Shown: positions 38,369-47,775 of the stretch, piece by piece | Numbering within the stretch: the stretch's first letter is position 1 | Layout of the letters: the number at the start of each line of letters is the position of its first letter | Source of the DNA: Rhodobacteraceae bacterium HTCC2083 | GTDB lineage: Bacteria; Pseudomonadota; Alphaproteobacteria; Rhodobacterales; Rhodobacteraceae | Length of the DNA stretch: 64,000 nt | Direction: 5' to 3' | Assembly: GCA_000156115.1 (NCBI GenBank) | Contig: DS995276.1 | Location: forward strand, 3,628,620 to 3,692,619 | Program-made: the position numbers and the translations under genes | Notes under the pieces: model-generated | The model's database searches: none | Told to the model about the DNA's origin: nothing | Seen by the model: the letters and a program-made list of their open reading frames with translations, nothing else

Positions 38369-39412
38369 TTAATACACCTGCGGATGCTGGCGGTGCGCCT
38401 CATTGAGATCGTCAAGTGCCTCTTCGCTGAGGGTCACATCGACGGATCCAAGCGCATGTTTGAGCTGAACCGTGCGCGTTGCCCCGAAGATCGCGGAGGC
38501 CATAAAGGGCCGTGTGCGACACCACGCGAGTGCCATATGAACTGGATCCAGACCATGTTTTCGCGCGATTTCAAGGTAGGCATCGACGGCAGGGAAGACG
38601 CGATTCGTGACGCGTCCACCAAGCCCATCTGACACGCTGAGGCGAGACCCATCGGGCACAGCCCCGCTTTGATATTTCCCGGTTAGCAATCCCGTTGCCA
38701 AGGGAGAAAAAGCCAGCAAGCCCACGTCTTCATTCACGCTGAGTTCTGCAAGGTCTGTGTCATAGAGCCGGCAGAGCAGCGAATATTCGTTTTGGATCGA
38801 TGCAACGCGCGGGCCGTGCCCAGACTCGGACAGGCGCAACCACTCAGATGTGCCCCAAGCGCTTTCATTGCTGAGACCGAACGCACGAATTTTCCCTGCA
38901 TCTACAGCGGCTTGCAGCGCTTCTAGCGTTTCGATCATGTGATCTAGGGTTTCAACGCGGTTCTGCTTTGAGGGATCAAAGGTCCAATTCTGGCGAAACA
39001 TGTAGGAACCGCGATTGGGCCAATGAAACTGGTATAGATCAATGTAATCCGTCTGCAAACGCTCCAGCGAACCGTCGATCGCTTCGGGAATGCTGGCCGC
39101 GGAAATGCCCGCTTTGTTGCGAATATGATCCCAACCATTGCCGGAGTGTTTTGTCGCGACAATCACATCATCGCGCCGCCCCGTCTTCGCGAGCCACGTG
39201 CCAACAACACGTTCGCTGTCACCCTGCGTCTCAGCACTGATTGGATTCACCGGATACATTTCCGCGGTGTCGAGAAAATTTAAGCCCGCATCGAGCGAGA
39301 TATCAATCTGCTCATGCCCCTCCGCTTCGGGCGTTTGGGTGCCAAAGGTCATCGTCCCAAGGCATAGCTCAGGCACAAGAATTCCAGTCCGACCTAGCGG
39401 GTTCATTTTCAT
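38369..39412 (-). CDS. Aldo/keto reductase (Tas-like)
   Basis: A NADPH-dependent TIM-barrel oxidoreductase. Tetrad residues: Asp and Tyr in LDTAEMYPVNP, Lys in VIVATKHSG, His in YQFHWPNRG. The insert after AEMYPVNPIS and the motif WGTSEWLRLSE are as in E. coli Tas. The substrate is unknown. The start is placed at 39412 (MKMNPLGRTG); the open frame extends 21 nt further. It is tightly linked to ogt (3 bp), so the two are probably co-transcribed. Confidence 0.9.
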   Translation of the reverse strand: MKMNPLGRTGILVPELCLGTMTFGTQTPEAEGHEQIDISLDAGLNFLDTAEMYPVNPISAETQGDSERVVGTWLAKTGRRDDVIVATKHSGNGWDHIRNKAGISAASIPEAIDGSLERLQTDYIDLYQFHWPNRGSYMFRQNWTFDPSKQNRVETLDHMIETLEALQAAVDAGKIRAFGLSNESAWGTSEWLRLSESGHGPRVASIQNEYSLLCRLYDTDLAELSVNEDVGLLAFSPLATGLLTGKYQSGAVPDGSRLSVSDGLGGRVTNRVFPAVDAYLEIARKHGLDPVHMALAWCRTRPFMASAIFGATRTVQLKHALGSVDVTLSEEALDDLNEAHRQHPQVY

Positions 39413-39643
39413 ATTAACACTCCGGCTCGTCAAGTTTGAGGATTGTAAGTCATTGCTCTTAAATCAAAATTCGAAAGACTCTTCCAACTGACTATCGCAT
39501 GCTGCGAGAAACAGCATTTTAGGGGCCATCGTCATTGTGATCTTAAGTTTGGTCATTTGGGATTCCCGATAGGTCTTATAAATTCAAAAAATTATGGGGC
39601 AGACCAGATCAAACGACAAGCGATTCTGCCGCTTTGAGCAGTG

Positions 39644-40411
39644 CTATTTGCGCCGAACCCGCGGGATACGACTGCTGGTGAGTTCGTATTCAGCGTCAGG
39701 ATGCGGTGGTTTGCCGTGGTTTACTTGCCAGTAAGAGAAACCGCCGAGCTTGAGAAAGGTCGGGATCGCCAAGATCAGACCCACCATGAAGCCACCCGCA
39801 TGCGCCCAATAGGCGACGCCGCCAAGATCAGGATCAGACACAACACCATTGCCGATCTGCAACGCGAACCACACTCCTAGCATAACCCACGCGGGAATCG
39901 GGAAAATGCGGAAAAAGACGATTAAGATCAGTAAGATATCGACTTTCGCTTTTGGGAAAAGCAACAAGTACCCCCCCATTACACCTGCGATTGCACCCGA
40001 TGCGCCGATGGTGACGATAGTTGAACTTGGCTCAACGATCCATTGCGCGAGTGCTGCAAAAACGCCGCTGACAAGGTAGAAAATAAGGAATCCGATGTGG
40101 CCCATTTCATCTTCCATATTGTCACCAAAGATCCACAAAAACAGCATATTACCGCCGATGTGCATGATGCCGCCATGCAAAAATTGAGAGGTCACAAGCG
40201 TGTAGAAATCCTGCCCCCGCGAGATATGAAGCGGCACCATGCCCCAGTCATAATAAAACACATTCAGCGCATGTCCGTCCCCCAGCGAAAGATTAAAAGC
40301 AAGAAAAATCAGCACGTTGATGGCGATCAGCGTGTAAGTGACATAGGGCGTGCGCCCCGACGGGTTATGGTCGCGAATTGGAAGCATCTGGGCAGGCTGG
40401 AGTTTGCCCAC
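39644..40411 (-). CDS. Rhomboid family intramembrane serine protease
   Basis: 255 residues with about six membrane helices. The catalytic Ser is in TIGASGAIAGVMGGYLL and the catalytic His is in the last helix (WAHAGGFMVGLILA). The conserved loop HGGIMHIGGNMLFLWIFGDN is present. The C-terminus after the last helix is a 30-residue polar tail. It follows putA by 15 bp on the same strand and may share its transcript. About 230 bp of unremarkable intergenic sequence lies between it and the aldo/keto reductase start. Confidence 0.93.
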   Translation of the reverse strand: MGKLQPAQMLPIRDHNPSGRTPYVTYTLIAINVLIFLAFNLSLGDGHALNVFYYDWGMVPLHISRGQDFYTLVTSQFLHGGIMHIGGNMLFLWIFGDNMEDEMGHIGFLIFYLVSGVFAALAQWIVEPSSTIVTIGASGAIAGVMGGYLLLFPKAKVDILLILIVFFRIFPIPAWVMLGVWFALQIGNGVVSDPDLGGVAYWAHAGGFMVGLILAIPTFLKLGGFSYWQVNHGKPPHPDAEYELTSSRIPRVRRK

Positions 40412-40426
40412 CCAAAGGTCAAGCGA

Positions 40427-43400
40427 TTAGGTATCAGGCGCGCTTTCAGCGAGGAGCGCGGCATTGCCGCCAGCTGCGGTTGTATCGACGCAAAGATGCT
40501 GTTCTTCGAGCACGTATCCGGCGTTTGGCAAGCCGGTAAGGAGCGGAAGGATTGCGCCTGTGCGAGCGGCCAGTGCTTGGGCGATGTCGCGTTTTTGCGT
40601 GGTTCTTCCCCAGAAGATCACGCCTGAAATACCATTGAGTTTGATCAAATCGCTTGGCGTTAATTCGCCCATAACGATGATAGCACGGCCGCCTAACGCT
40701 TTGACCGCCTCCGCTTGGGTCTTTGCCGCGTCTGCCCCCGGCCCCATGCATAGAAATGGCGCCCGCGCTTGGCGGCTGATTTGGTTCAGCTCACCCGTGG
40801 GACCTGGCAGGATGGATTTGTGGATTTTTTGCGGCGTATGTTCGGCTTTGATAGCTGTTTTTAGATCGGTCAACGACATTACGCTGTCAAAGGACCCGCT
40901 GGCGTCTACGGTTTCGAGTTTACGAAAACGCGAGAGATAAAGTGGCCCACCCGCTTTTGGGCCTGTACCAGAAAGTCCGGTGCCCCCAAAGGGTTGCGAG
41001 CCGACGATTGCCCCGATTTGATTGCGGTTGATATAGATATTGCCCGCCTTGATCCGCTCTGACACGTGTTGCACGCGGTCATCTATGCGAGTTTGCAGAC
41101 CGAAGGTCAGACCGTAGCCGGTATCGTTGATGTCGCTTATCACGCGGTCCAGCTCGCTTGATTTGAAAGTGGCGATATGGAGAACGGGGCCGAAGACCTC
41201 GCGTTCAAGATCGGCGATACTATCGACGCGGATCAACACAGGCGGAACGAAATAACCGTTCTTCGGCGGATCAAGCTGGAACAAGACGCGCTCCGACGCG
41301 CGGGCGTGCTCCACATATGCGCAGATTTGCTTTTGCGCCTGCGCGTCAATCAAGGGGCCGACATCCGTGTGCAAGGCCCAAGGCGCATCCATGCAAAGTT
41401 CGCGCATGGCCCCGATTAACATATCCTGAATCGTGTCGGCCACATCTTCCTGCACATAAAGGCACCGCAACGCAGAGCAACGCTGACCTGCGGATTGAAA
41501 GGCGCTTTCAATGATGGCCGTGACAGCCTGTTCGGGGAGTGCCGTACTGTCCACGATCATAGCGTTCAAGCCGCCGGTTTCCGCAAGCAAAGGCGCGTCG
41601 GGCGTGAGGTGCTTAGCCATAGAGCTTCGGATGATTTGCGCGGTCGCGGTTGAACCTGTGAAGGCAACGCCGCCTACCCGTGGGTCAGACGTCAGCGCGG
41701 CGCCCACCTGCCCCGCCCCTAGGATCAATTGCAACGCTGTGCGAGGAACGCCTGCTTCGTGGAGCAAGGTAACCGCAAGATGCGCGATGAGCGGGGTTTG
41801 CTCCGCTGGTTTTGCCAGAACTGCGTTGCCCGACGCCAATGCGGCGCTGATCTGGCCTGTGAAAATGGCCAACGGGAAGTTCCAAGGGGAGATGCATGTA
41901 AAGGTGCCGATGGGTGCATCGTCATTTGTGTGTTCTGCGTAATAGCGCAAGAAATCAACGGCTTCGCGAAGTTCACCGACGCAATCGAGCAGGGTCTTGC
42001 CAGCTTCGCGCGCAAGCAGTGCAAAGAGTTCGCCGAAGCCTGCTTCAAATAGATCGGCAGCCTTGTGGAGGGTTGCGCGGCGCTCTGAGGGAGATGCGCT
42101 CCAGATCTGCGCGCCGCTCAACGCTGCATCTAATATCGCGTCATTTGCAAGGTTGGCCGTGCCGACAATCTGATCGGGATCAAACGGGTTGATGACATTG
42201 ATTGTGTCCCCCCTCCCGGCCTGCTCCGCGGTCAAACATGTGGCAGACCATGTGTGCGTTTCAAAGGGCGCGCGCACCGCTTTTATTTGTGCGAGATCCG
42301 GCGTGTAGTTGAGATCGAAACCGATTGAGTTCACACGCTCTGGCTGGAACAATCCCGGCCCCGTGACGAGCCACTTTTCAGCACTAAACGCCGCCTCAAA
42401 CGGGTCTTGTGCGATCTCTTCGGGGCTAACGTTTTCGTCCACAATTTGGTTCACGAAGGAGCTGTTGGCCCCATTCTCCAGCAAACGGCGTACGAGGTAG
42501 GCCAGCAAATCGCGGTGCGCACCGACAGGGGCATAGATGCGGCAACGGGTGTTGTGTTGGGCCATGACAAGGGTATGCATCACCTCGCCCATGCCATGTA
42601 AGCGTTGGAATTCAAAAGTGGAATTATCGGTCGCCATATGCAAAATGGCGCTGACAGTATGGGCGTTATGGGTGGCAAATTGCGGATATATGCGATCCGT
42701 CATGCCCAGCAATTTGCGCGCGCAGGCGATGTAGGAGACATCTGTGACGGGCTTGGAAGTGAACACTGGAAAACCGTCGAGGCCCTCGACTTGCGCACGT
42801 TTCACTTCCGTGTCCCAATACGCCCCCTTGACGAGACGCACCATAATGCGGCGATCCAAACGGATCGCAAGCGCATTCAGGTGGTCGATCACAAAGGGCG
42901 CGCGGGGCCCGTAGGCTTGCACGACGACGCCGAACCCATCCCAACCTTTGAGAGCTTTTTCGGATAAAACCGCTTCGATTACGTCGAGTGAGAGGGTCAA
43001 GCGATCCGCCTCTTCAGCGTCGATATTGAGGCCCATGCCTGCGGATTTTGCCAGTAAAGCGAGCGAACGCAGGCACGGAACGAGTTCCTCCATCACGCGC
43101 GCGCGCTGCGACACTTCATAGCGCGGATGAAGCGCAGAAAGTTTAACGGAAATGCCGGGATTGTCGCGACTGTCTTCAGAGTGGCAAGCCTGCGCAATCG
43201 CCGAAATCGCGCGACTATAGGAGAGGTGATAACGCTTCGCATCCGCATCGGTTTTCGCCGCCTCGCCAAGCATATCGTAGGAATAGGTGAAGCCCTTCGC
43301 TTCCATCTTGGCTGCGCGTTCCATGGCACTCACAATGGTTTCGCCAAGCACGAACTGACGACCCATTTCCTTCATCGCGCGGCTGACGGCGGTGCGAATG

Positions 43401-43861
43401 ACTGGTTCACCCAAGCGTTTGATCGCACCGCGTAAATGCCCCGCCGGCCCCGGTTGATCGTCCTGCAACACACGACCCGTCAGCATCAACGCCCACGTGG
43501 ACGCATTCACTAAAGAGGATGAGGAATGGCCCAAATGCTGGCCCCAATCAGAGGGTGCGATCTTGTCTTCAATCAACGCATCAATGGTGTCCGCGTCAGG
43601 AACGCGCAACAAGGCTTCCGCAAGGCACATCAGCGCGACGCCCTCGTCAGTGGAGAGGCCATATTCCGCAAGAAAGACTTCCATCAGACCAGAGTCATCC
43701 GCGTTGCGAATGTTTGTGATGAGCGCGGCCGCATTTTCGCTGATCCGCGTGCGATCTTGCACGCTGAGATCGGCTATATCTGCCAGTGCGTGGACCCTTT
43801 GAGTTTGATCCGCAAAGGTCTGCGAGTCGATGTCGGCGTAATGAGGGATGTTGTAGGACAT
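40427..43861 (-). CDS. putA: Bifunctional proline dehydrogenase / L-glutamate-gamma-semialdehyde dehydrogenase
   Basis: Oxidises proline to glutamate in two steps. 1144 residues: an N-terminal helical arm, an FAD-dependent PRODH barrel (GISVKLSALHPRYEVSQRAR; RLVKGAYWDTEVKRAQ; FATHNAHTVSAIL), then a P5C dehydrogenase domain (ISPWNFPLAIFTGQISAALA; catalytic Cys about residue 795 in SAGQRCSALRCLY) and a C-terminal flap. It lacks the ribbon-helix-helix DNA-binding domain of enterobacterial PutA. Regulation is therefore expected from the divergent Lrp-type gene. Confidence 0.97.
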   Translation of the reverse strand: MSYNIPHYADIDSQTFADQTQRVHALADIADLSVQDRTRISENAAALITNIRNADDSGLMEVFLAEYGLSTDEGVALMCLAEALLRVPDADTIDALIEDKIAPSDWGQHLGHSSSSLVNASTWALMLTGRVLQDDQPGPAGHLRGAIKRLGEPVIRTAVSRAMKEMGRQFVLGETIVSAMERAAKMEAKGFTYSYDMLGEAAKTDADAKRYHLSYSRAISAIAQACHSEDSRDNPGISVKLSALHPRYEVSQRARVMEELVPCLRSLALLAKSAGMGLNIDAEEADRLTLSLDVIEAVLSEKALKGWDGFGVVVQAYGPRAPFVIDHLNALAIRLDRRIMVRLVKGAYWDTEVKRAQVEGLDGFPVFTSKPVTDVSYIACARKLLGMTDRIYPQFATHNAHTVSAILHMATDNSTFEFQRLHGMGEVMHTLVMAQHNTRCRIYAPVGAHRDLLAYLVRRLLENGANSSFVNQIVDENVSPEEIAQDPFEAAFSAEKWLVTGPGLFQPERVNSIGFDLNYTPDLAQIKAVRAPFETHTWSATCLTAEQAGRGDTINVINPFDPDQIVGTANLANDAILDAALSGAQIWSASPSERRATLHKAADLFEAGFGELFALLAREAGKTLLDCVGELREAVDFLRYYAEHTNDDAPIGTFTCISPWNFPLAIFTGQISAALASGNAVLAKPAEQTPLIAHLAVTLLHEAGVPRTALQLILGAGQVGAALTSDPRVGGVAFTGSTATAQIIRSSMAKHLTPDAPLLAETGGLNAMIVDSTALPEQAVTAIIESAFQSAGQRCSALRCLYVQEDVADTIQDMLIGAMRELCMDAPWALHTDVGPLIDAQAQKQICAYVEHARASERVLFQLDPPKNGYFVPPVLIRVDSIADLEREVFGPVLHIATFKSSELDRVISDINDTGYGLTFGLQTRIDDRVQHVSERIKAGNIYINRNQIGAIVGSQPFGGTGLSGTGPKAGGPLYLSRFRKLETVDASGSFDSVMSLTDLKTAIKAEHTPQKIHKSILPGPTGELNQISRQARAPFLCMGPGADAAKTQAEAVKALGGRAIIVMGELTPSDLIKLNGISGVIFWGRTTQKRDIAQALAARTGAILPLLTGLPNAGYVLEEQHLCVDTTAAGGNAALLAESAPDT

Positions 43862-43899
43862 GGGCCAATCTCCTGAACGGGCATTTCACTCACTATAAA

Positions 43900-43939
43900 G
43901 TATTTTGCAATACGTATCGATTTACTTTCTACTATAAAG
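43900..43939. promoter_or_regulatory. Candidate Lrp-type operator in the putA/regulator gap
   Basis: The 110-bp divergent gap contains GTATT-TTGC-AATAC (43900-43913), a perfect 5-bp-arm palindrome. The direct repeat ACTATAAAG occurs at 43892-43900 and again at 43931-43939. A/T-rich palindromes of this size fit an Lrp/AsnC regulator. Binding itself is inference. Confidence 0.4.
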
Positions 43940-43971
43940 CGGATAAATGTCCCGAAAATTGAGGAATTATC

Positions 43972-44445
43972 ATGCAAATGAACCGCAACGATTTGGACAT
44001 TTTTGACCACAAGATCCTCAAGATCATCGCATCGGAGGGGCGTATCAGCGTGACCGAGCTTGCAACCCGTATCGGATTGTCGAAATCCCCTACCCAGACG
44101 CGATTGAAACGACTTGAAGAAAACGGTGTTATCAAAGGCTATCGCGCAATGCTGGATCCTATTCAGTTGGGGCGTGAGCATGTGGCTTTTGTAGAAATCA
44201 GGCTATCTGACACCCGCGAAACTGCGCTCAAAGCATTCAACACAGCCGTGCGCGCGATCCCTGAGATCGAGCAAGCCCATCTTATTGCTGGAAATTTTGA
44301 CTATCTGTTGAAGGTACGCGTCAGCGATATGAGCAGCTATCGGCAGGTCTTAGCGGAGAAGCTTTCGACGCTGCCCCATATCTCGAACACCTCGACCTAT
44401 GTAGCGATGCAGGCAGTGAAAGAAGACAGCAGCGAGGCGTTTTAG
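43972..44445 (+). CDS. putR: Lrp/AsnC family regulator, probable proline-responsive activator of putA
   Basis: 157 residues: helix-turn-helix (DHKILKIIASEGRISVTELA; RIGLSKSPTQTRLKRLEENG) and a C-terminal RAM ligand-binding domain (AHLIAGNFDYLLKVRVSDMS). It is divergent from putA with a 110-bp shared control region, the arrangement of PutR in Rhodobacter and Agrobacterium. The ATG has GAGGAA upstream. The symbol is inferred from position; Lrp family members also control other amino-acid genes. Confidence 0.9.
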   Translation: MQMNRNDLDIFDHKILKIIASEGRISVTELATRIGLSKSPTQTRLKRLEENGVIKGYRAMLDPIQLGREHVAFVEIRLSDTRETALKAFNTAVRAIPEIEQAHLIAGNFDYLLKVRVSDMSSYRQVLAEKLSTLPHISNTSTYVAMQAVKEDSSEAF

Positions 44446-44515
44446 GTGTTCACACTTGCGTGGCGCTGAGAGGCACCATCTTGACAGGATGCGCATTCAC
44501 GCCATTTCTCAAATA

Positions 44516-45070
44516 ATGAAAAATCTTTCTCTCTCCGCTATTCTCGTCGGTTTCGCCAGTTTTGCGGCCGCTGACTGCCCTGCTCCAACCGATCATCGCG
44601 CGTCTATGAAACGCTTGCTAGACGCCGTAAAAATTGCCCCCAATGAGATGGCGGCGGCACAGATTGCCAACGATATGTGGGCGCTTTGGGCCGATGCTCC
44701 GGACGATAAAGCCCAGCAAATGTTGGATGACGGGATGGCGAGGCGTTCCAGTTTTGATTTTGACGGCGCAATGAAAGCGTTTGAGCTATTGATTGCCTAC
44801 TGCCCAAACTACGCCGAGGGCTACAATCAGCGCGCATTCGTGCTGTTTTTACGCGAAGACTATGAACCCGCCTTGATTGATTTGGATCGTGCGATTGAGC
44901 GTTCCCCGACACACATCGCCGCAATTGCAGGCAAAGCACTGACCTTGATAGGGTTGAAACGCGATGCAGACGCGCAGGTCGTTTTGCGAGAGGCCTTAGC
45001 ACTTAATCCCTGGTTGAAAGAGCGCCAGTTTCTGACCGGCGATGCGCCCACTACAGAAACAGATATTTAG
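44516..45070 (+). CDS. Periplasmic TPR protein
   Basis: The start at 44516 gives a Sec signal (KNLSLSAILVGFASFAAADC) and a mature protein of about 165 residues with three TPR units (FDGAMKAFELLIAYCPNYAE, REDYEPALIDLDRAIERSPT, KRDADAQVVLREALALNP). Such proteins act as protein-binding scaffolds. No partner is visible. It is followed by the tRNA-Leu gene about 100 bp downstream. Confidence 0.87.
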   Translation: MKNLSLSAILVGFASFAAADCPAPTDHRASMKRLLDAVKIAPNEMAAAQIANDMWALWADAPDDKAQQMLDDGMARRSSFDFDGAMKAFELLIAYCPNYAEGYNQRAFVLFLREDYEPALIDLDRAIERSPTHIAAIAGKALTLIGLKRDADAQVVLREALALNPWLKERQFLTGDAPTTETDI

Positions 45071-45168
45071 ACGCGTTATCCGCATTTTCGGCCTTGAAAC
45101 GCATTGTGATCGCCATTGCGTGGCGCTAAAGATTACCTCAGTACTTTTGTGAAGCAGCAAAGGACTAT

Positions 45169-45254
45169 GCGGGCGTGGTGGAATGGTAGACACACCAGAC
45201 TTAAAATCTGTTGGGCGAATGCCCGTGGGGGTTCGAGTCCCCCCGCCCGCACCA
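45169..45254 (+). tRNA. tRNA-Leu (anticodon UAA)
   Basis: 86 nt with encoded CCA. The acceptor stem GCGGGCG (45169-45175) pairs with CGCCCGC (45244-45250). The anticodon stem CAGA/TCTG holds the loop CTTAAAA with anticodon TAA. A long variable arm (TTGGGCGAATGCCC region) and the T arm GGGGGTTCGAGTCCCCC make it a class II, leucine-type tRNA. Its 3' end is the integration site of the adjacent element. Confidence 0.97.
45234..45254 (+). repeat. attL: 21-bp tRNA 3'-end repeat
   Basis: The last 21 bp of tRNA-Leu (from CGAG of the T loop through CCA) recur exactly at 48258-48278. Such a duplication of a tRNA 3' end beside a tyrosine integrase marks the junction of a site-specifically integrated element. 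Confidence 0.92.
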
Positions 45255-45256
45255 AA

Positions 45257-45292
45257 CTAACTCTTGATTAAACAAACGAATCAAGGGGTTAG
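45257..45292 (+). promoter_or_regulatory. Hairpin over the integrase Shine-Dalgarno
   Basis: Positions 45257-45269 pair with 45279-45292 (one bulged base) around a 9-nt A-rich loop. The 3' arm contains AAGGGG (45283-45288), the Shine-Dalgarno for the integrase ATG at 45296. The stem lies immediately after the tRNA, so read-through transcripts from the tRNA promoter would carry it and translate poorly. No T run follows, so it is not a standard terminator. Confidence 0.5.
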
Positions 45293-45295
45293 CAA

Positions 45296-46159
45296 ATGCT
45301 AGTTTTAAGCGAAGTTTTCGATGAGTTTCTGGACCTAAAAGAGATCAATCCAAAGCCCTCAGAGCAGTCTGTAAGGCGACTCATAGAGGTAGCTGGTGAT
45401 TTACCAGTAGACCAGTACACCAGAAGTCATGCCAAGGCGTTCCTAGCGTCCTACCATGAACAGAAAACCAGCACCCGTAGAAGAAGGCTCCAGTGTCTTA
45501 CGTCTATCTTGAACTTTGCCTATTGGGAGTACGACATAGACAAAAGGAACCCGTTCTCAAGGATCATCATCAAGGGTGAAGGTAAGGATGTAACCTCAAG
45601 GGAGCCTTTCTCTGTGGCTGAACTCAAGAAGCTGTACAGCGCCTCTTTAGCTTATGGTCAGCTACGCTTAATACTGCCTATTCTTGGTGAAACTGGTTGT
45701 CGATTATCTGAAGTCCTTGGCCTAATGAAACAGGATGTAATCCACTCTGAGGACTTACTGGTTATTAATATCAGAGAGAATGACAGCAGAGGTCTCAAGA
45801 CTGAGAATAGCAAGAGGTCGCTACCTGTCGTCTCTGTCAGTGCCACAAAAGCCCTAAAGAAGTTACTAGGGGCTAAGAGCGACAGTCTTTACCTATTCCC
45901 TCGCTATGCTTCCTGTGGCTACCTTAACAATACAGGAGCCTCAGCGACGCTCTGTAAGCACCTCAAGAAGTCCTTCAACGGCAAGACCACCCACTGCCTG
46001 AGACATAGCTTTAGGGACCGCCTGAGAGACTCTGACGTACCTTTAGAAGCCATAGATCAAGCTGGTGGATGGTCGTCTGTAGGGGGCGTAGGAACCAACT
46101 ACGGCAAAGGCTACAGTATGCCTAAACTCGCTGATTACCTACGCAGGATAGCTATTTAA
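45296..46159 (+). CDS. Tyrosine recombinase/integrase
   Basis: 287 residues: an N-terminal SAM-like core-binding domain (YTRSHAKAFLASYHEQKTST) and a catalytic domain with Arg in GETGCRLSEVLGLM, Lys region NSKRSLPVVSVS, HxxR in CLRHSFRDRL, and the nucleophile Tyr in GTNYGKGYSMP (preceded by GGWSS, where the second His is replaced by Trp). It should catalyse integration and excision at the tRNA-Leu 3' end. Rare codons and lower GC mark it as foreign. Confidence 0.93.
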   Translation: MLVLSEVFDEFLDLKEINPKPSEQSVRRLIEVAGDLPVDQYTRSHAKAFLASYHEQKTSTRRRRLQCLTSILNFAYWEYDIDKRNPFSRIIIKGEGKDVTSREPFSVAELKKLYSASLAYGQLRLILPILGETGCRLSEVLGLMKQDVIHSEDLLVINIRENDSRGLKTENSKRSLPVVSVSATKALKKLLGAKSDSLYLFPRYASCGYLNNTGASATLCKHLKKSFNGKTTHCLRHSFRDRLRDSDVPLEAIDQAGGWSSVGGVGTNYGKGYSMPKLADYLRRIAI

Positions 46160-46245
46160 TCAAAGGTGTTCTTCATGGAGAGACATAGGCCCCACCAATC
46201 AGCGCCCACTGTAGATCACTTAACCATCTGGCAACAGGTCATGCT

Positions 46246-46548
46246 TTACGTGCAGGTGTTAGGCGTCCCTTCGGCAACAATTGATTGCCAATCTGAGCCA
46301 AGAATTTGACGCGCTGATAATGCGTCCGAGGCTGCTGAAGATTTTCTTTCGATCATGCGGACAACCATCCCTTGAGAATGAATTCCCGACCAGCCGTCAT
46401 ATTTGCTATTATCACCTTCAATAATAAACAGATCTCCACCTTTTCGGATCACCTCTACTGCAGCGGTATTGAAAGCGACATTTCGAGCGCCTTGAGGACC
46501 GCATGCGGGCGCGGCAGTAGTGGATACTTTAAAAGATGATTGGCTCAT
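46246..46548 (-). CDS. Hypothetical protein carried by the element
   Basis: 100 residues with CGPQGARNVAFNTAAVEVIR, FIIEGDNSK and the C-terminal ILGSDWQSIVAEGTPNTC. The look is of a small alpha/beta protein that in other genomes may be a lipoprotein body. Here no signal peptide precedes it, so the N-terminus may have been lost. It is on the opposite strand to the integrase. Family not recognised. Confidence 0.5.
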   Translation of the reverse strand: MSQSSFKVSTTAAPACGPQGARNVAFNTAAVEVIRKGGDLFIIEGDNSKYDGWSGIHSQGMVVRMIERKSSAASDALSARQILGSDWQSIVAEGTPNTCT

Positions 46549-46877
46549 TTGCTGAACAGTCGACTGCCCACACCCTACGACGCGATGAAGGATACCGTGA
46601 ACGCTTTGAAGGCTATGGGGTGGTTGCAGGAGAATGCTCTCAGAGAACGGAAAGGTTATACGAGAACATATCTGGGTTTAATGGACGCTCACTACTCAGC
46701 TATGAGTTGTTTTTACAAGGCCATGTGATAGTTTAGTGTCAGTAATTTTACACACCAAGTCTAGATACAGAAAAAGTAGGAATCCATGCAATTTTATTCA
46801 CGAACTAAAGGTCATCTTGGGCAATATGAAGACTGGTATAACTACAATAAAGAGTCTCGTACGGTGACCCATAGTTG
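46549..46877. other. Unassigned stretch inside the element
   Basis: These 329 bp between the hypothetical gene and the IS3-type element contain a short forward frame (46540-46728, 62 residues, with LKAMGWLQENALRERKGYTR) that looks weakly coding but has no recognised family and a poor ribosome-binding site. The rest is A/T-rich and shows nothing I can assign. Confidence 0.4.
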
Positions 46878-46911
46878 TGAGCAGCCCCACTTGAGTGGTC
46901 CAATTTGAAAG

Positions 46912-47775
46912 TTAGTGCATGATTGGCCTTTGGTCCATCGGGATGATGGCCTCTGGCGCGGGCGGGCGGTAGCCCAATGCACTGTGTGGTCGCTTGGTGT
47001 TGTAATGGTTCCTCCATCTTTCAATGATGATTTGGGCTTCTCGGAGCGAGTAGAAGATTTCTCCGTTCAGCAACTCGTCTCGCATTCTCCCGTTGAAGCT
47101 TTCGCAGTATCCGTTCTCCCAGGGTGATCCAGGTTCTATATAAGCCGTCTTGGCTCCCACGGCTTTGATCCAATCTCTGACGGCCTCAGCAATGAACTCA
47201 GGGCCGTTGTCTGAACGGATGTAGGCAGGGAAACCTCGCAAGATGAACAGGTCCGTAAGAGCGTCGATGACCTCCGTCGAGTTCAGCTTTCGTTTCACTC
47301 GGATCGCCAGACATTCTCGGCTATGCTCGTCCAAGATGTTAAGCGTCCGAAACGCCCTGCCATCATCTGTCCGGTGATGCACGAAGTCATACGACCAGAC
47401 GTGATTACGATACTCGGGACGTAAACGGACACATGATCCGTCATTCAGCCAGAGCCGTCCTTTCTTTGGTTGCTTCATTGGCACTTTAAGCCCCTCACGT
47501 CGCCATAGGCGTTCGACACGCTTGTCATTAACCTGCCAACCCGCGTCTCTTAGCAGGGCTGCAACCCGACGATAGCCATATCGGCCGTACTGGCGTGTGA
47601 ACTCGATCATGTCCGCAACCAAGCGTTCTTCGTCAGCACGCCCTTGTGGCAACCGCCGCTGCGTGGATCGGTGTTGGCCTAATACACGGCAGACACGACG
47701 CTCAGAAACTTTGAACTGACTACGAACGTGATTGATGCAGGCACGCCTGCGCGAGGGGCTTAGAAGTTTCCCGAT
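46912..47775 (-). CDS. IS3-family transposase OrfB (DDE integrase domain)
   Basis: The frame is open from the orfA overlap ([20 protein letters not shown]) to 46912. It has an N-terminal HTH_21 region ([20 protein letters not shown]) and an rve integrase core with catalytic Asp in [15 protein letters not shown], Asp in [15 protein letters not shown] and Glu in [20 protein letters not shown]. The DDE set is intact, so the element may be mobile. A frame beginning at 47652 is only an internal start. Confidence 0.92.
   Translation of the reverse strand: MGKLLSPSRRRACINHVRSQFKVSERRVCRVLGQHRSTQRRLPQGRADEERLVADMIEFTRQYGRYGYRRVAALLRDAGWQVNDKRVERLWRREGLKVPMKQPKKGRLWLNDGSCVRLRPEYRNHVWSYDFVHHRTDDGRAFRTLNILDEHSRECLAIRVKRKLNSTEVIDALTDLFILRGFPAYIRSDNGPEFIAEAVRDWIKAVGAKTAYIEPGSPWENGYCESFNGRMRDELLNGEIFYSLREAQIIIERWRNHYNTKRPHSALGYRPPAPEAIIPMDQRPIMH

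Noticed and set aside
44456-45128. Twelve-base repeat TTGCGTGGCGCT on both sides of the TPR gene
   Set aside because: Short, no matching structure or mobile gene; probably chance or local duplication without a boundary role.
46540-46728. Short forward frame in the integrated element as a gene
   Set aside because: Composition is weakly coding but there is no ribosome-binding site or family; listed only within the unassigned stretch.
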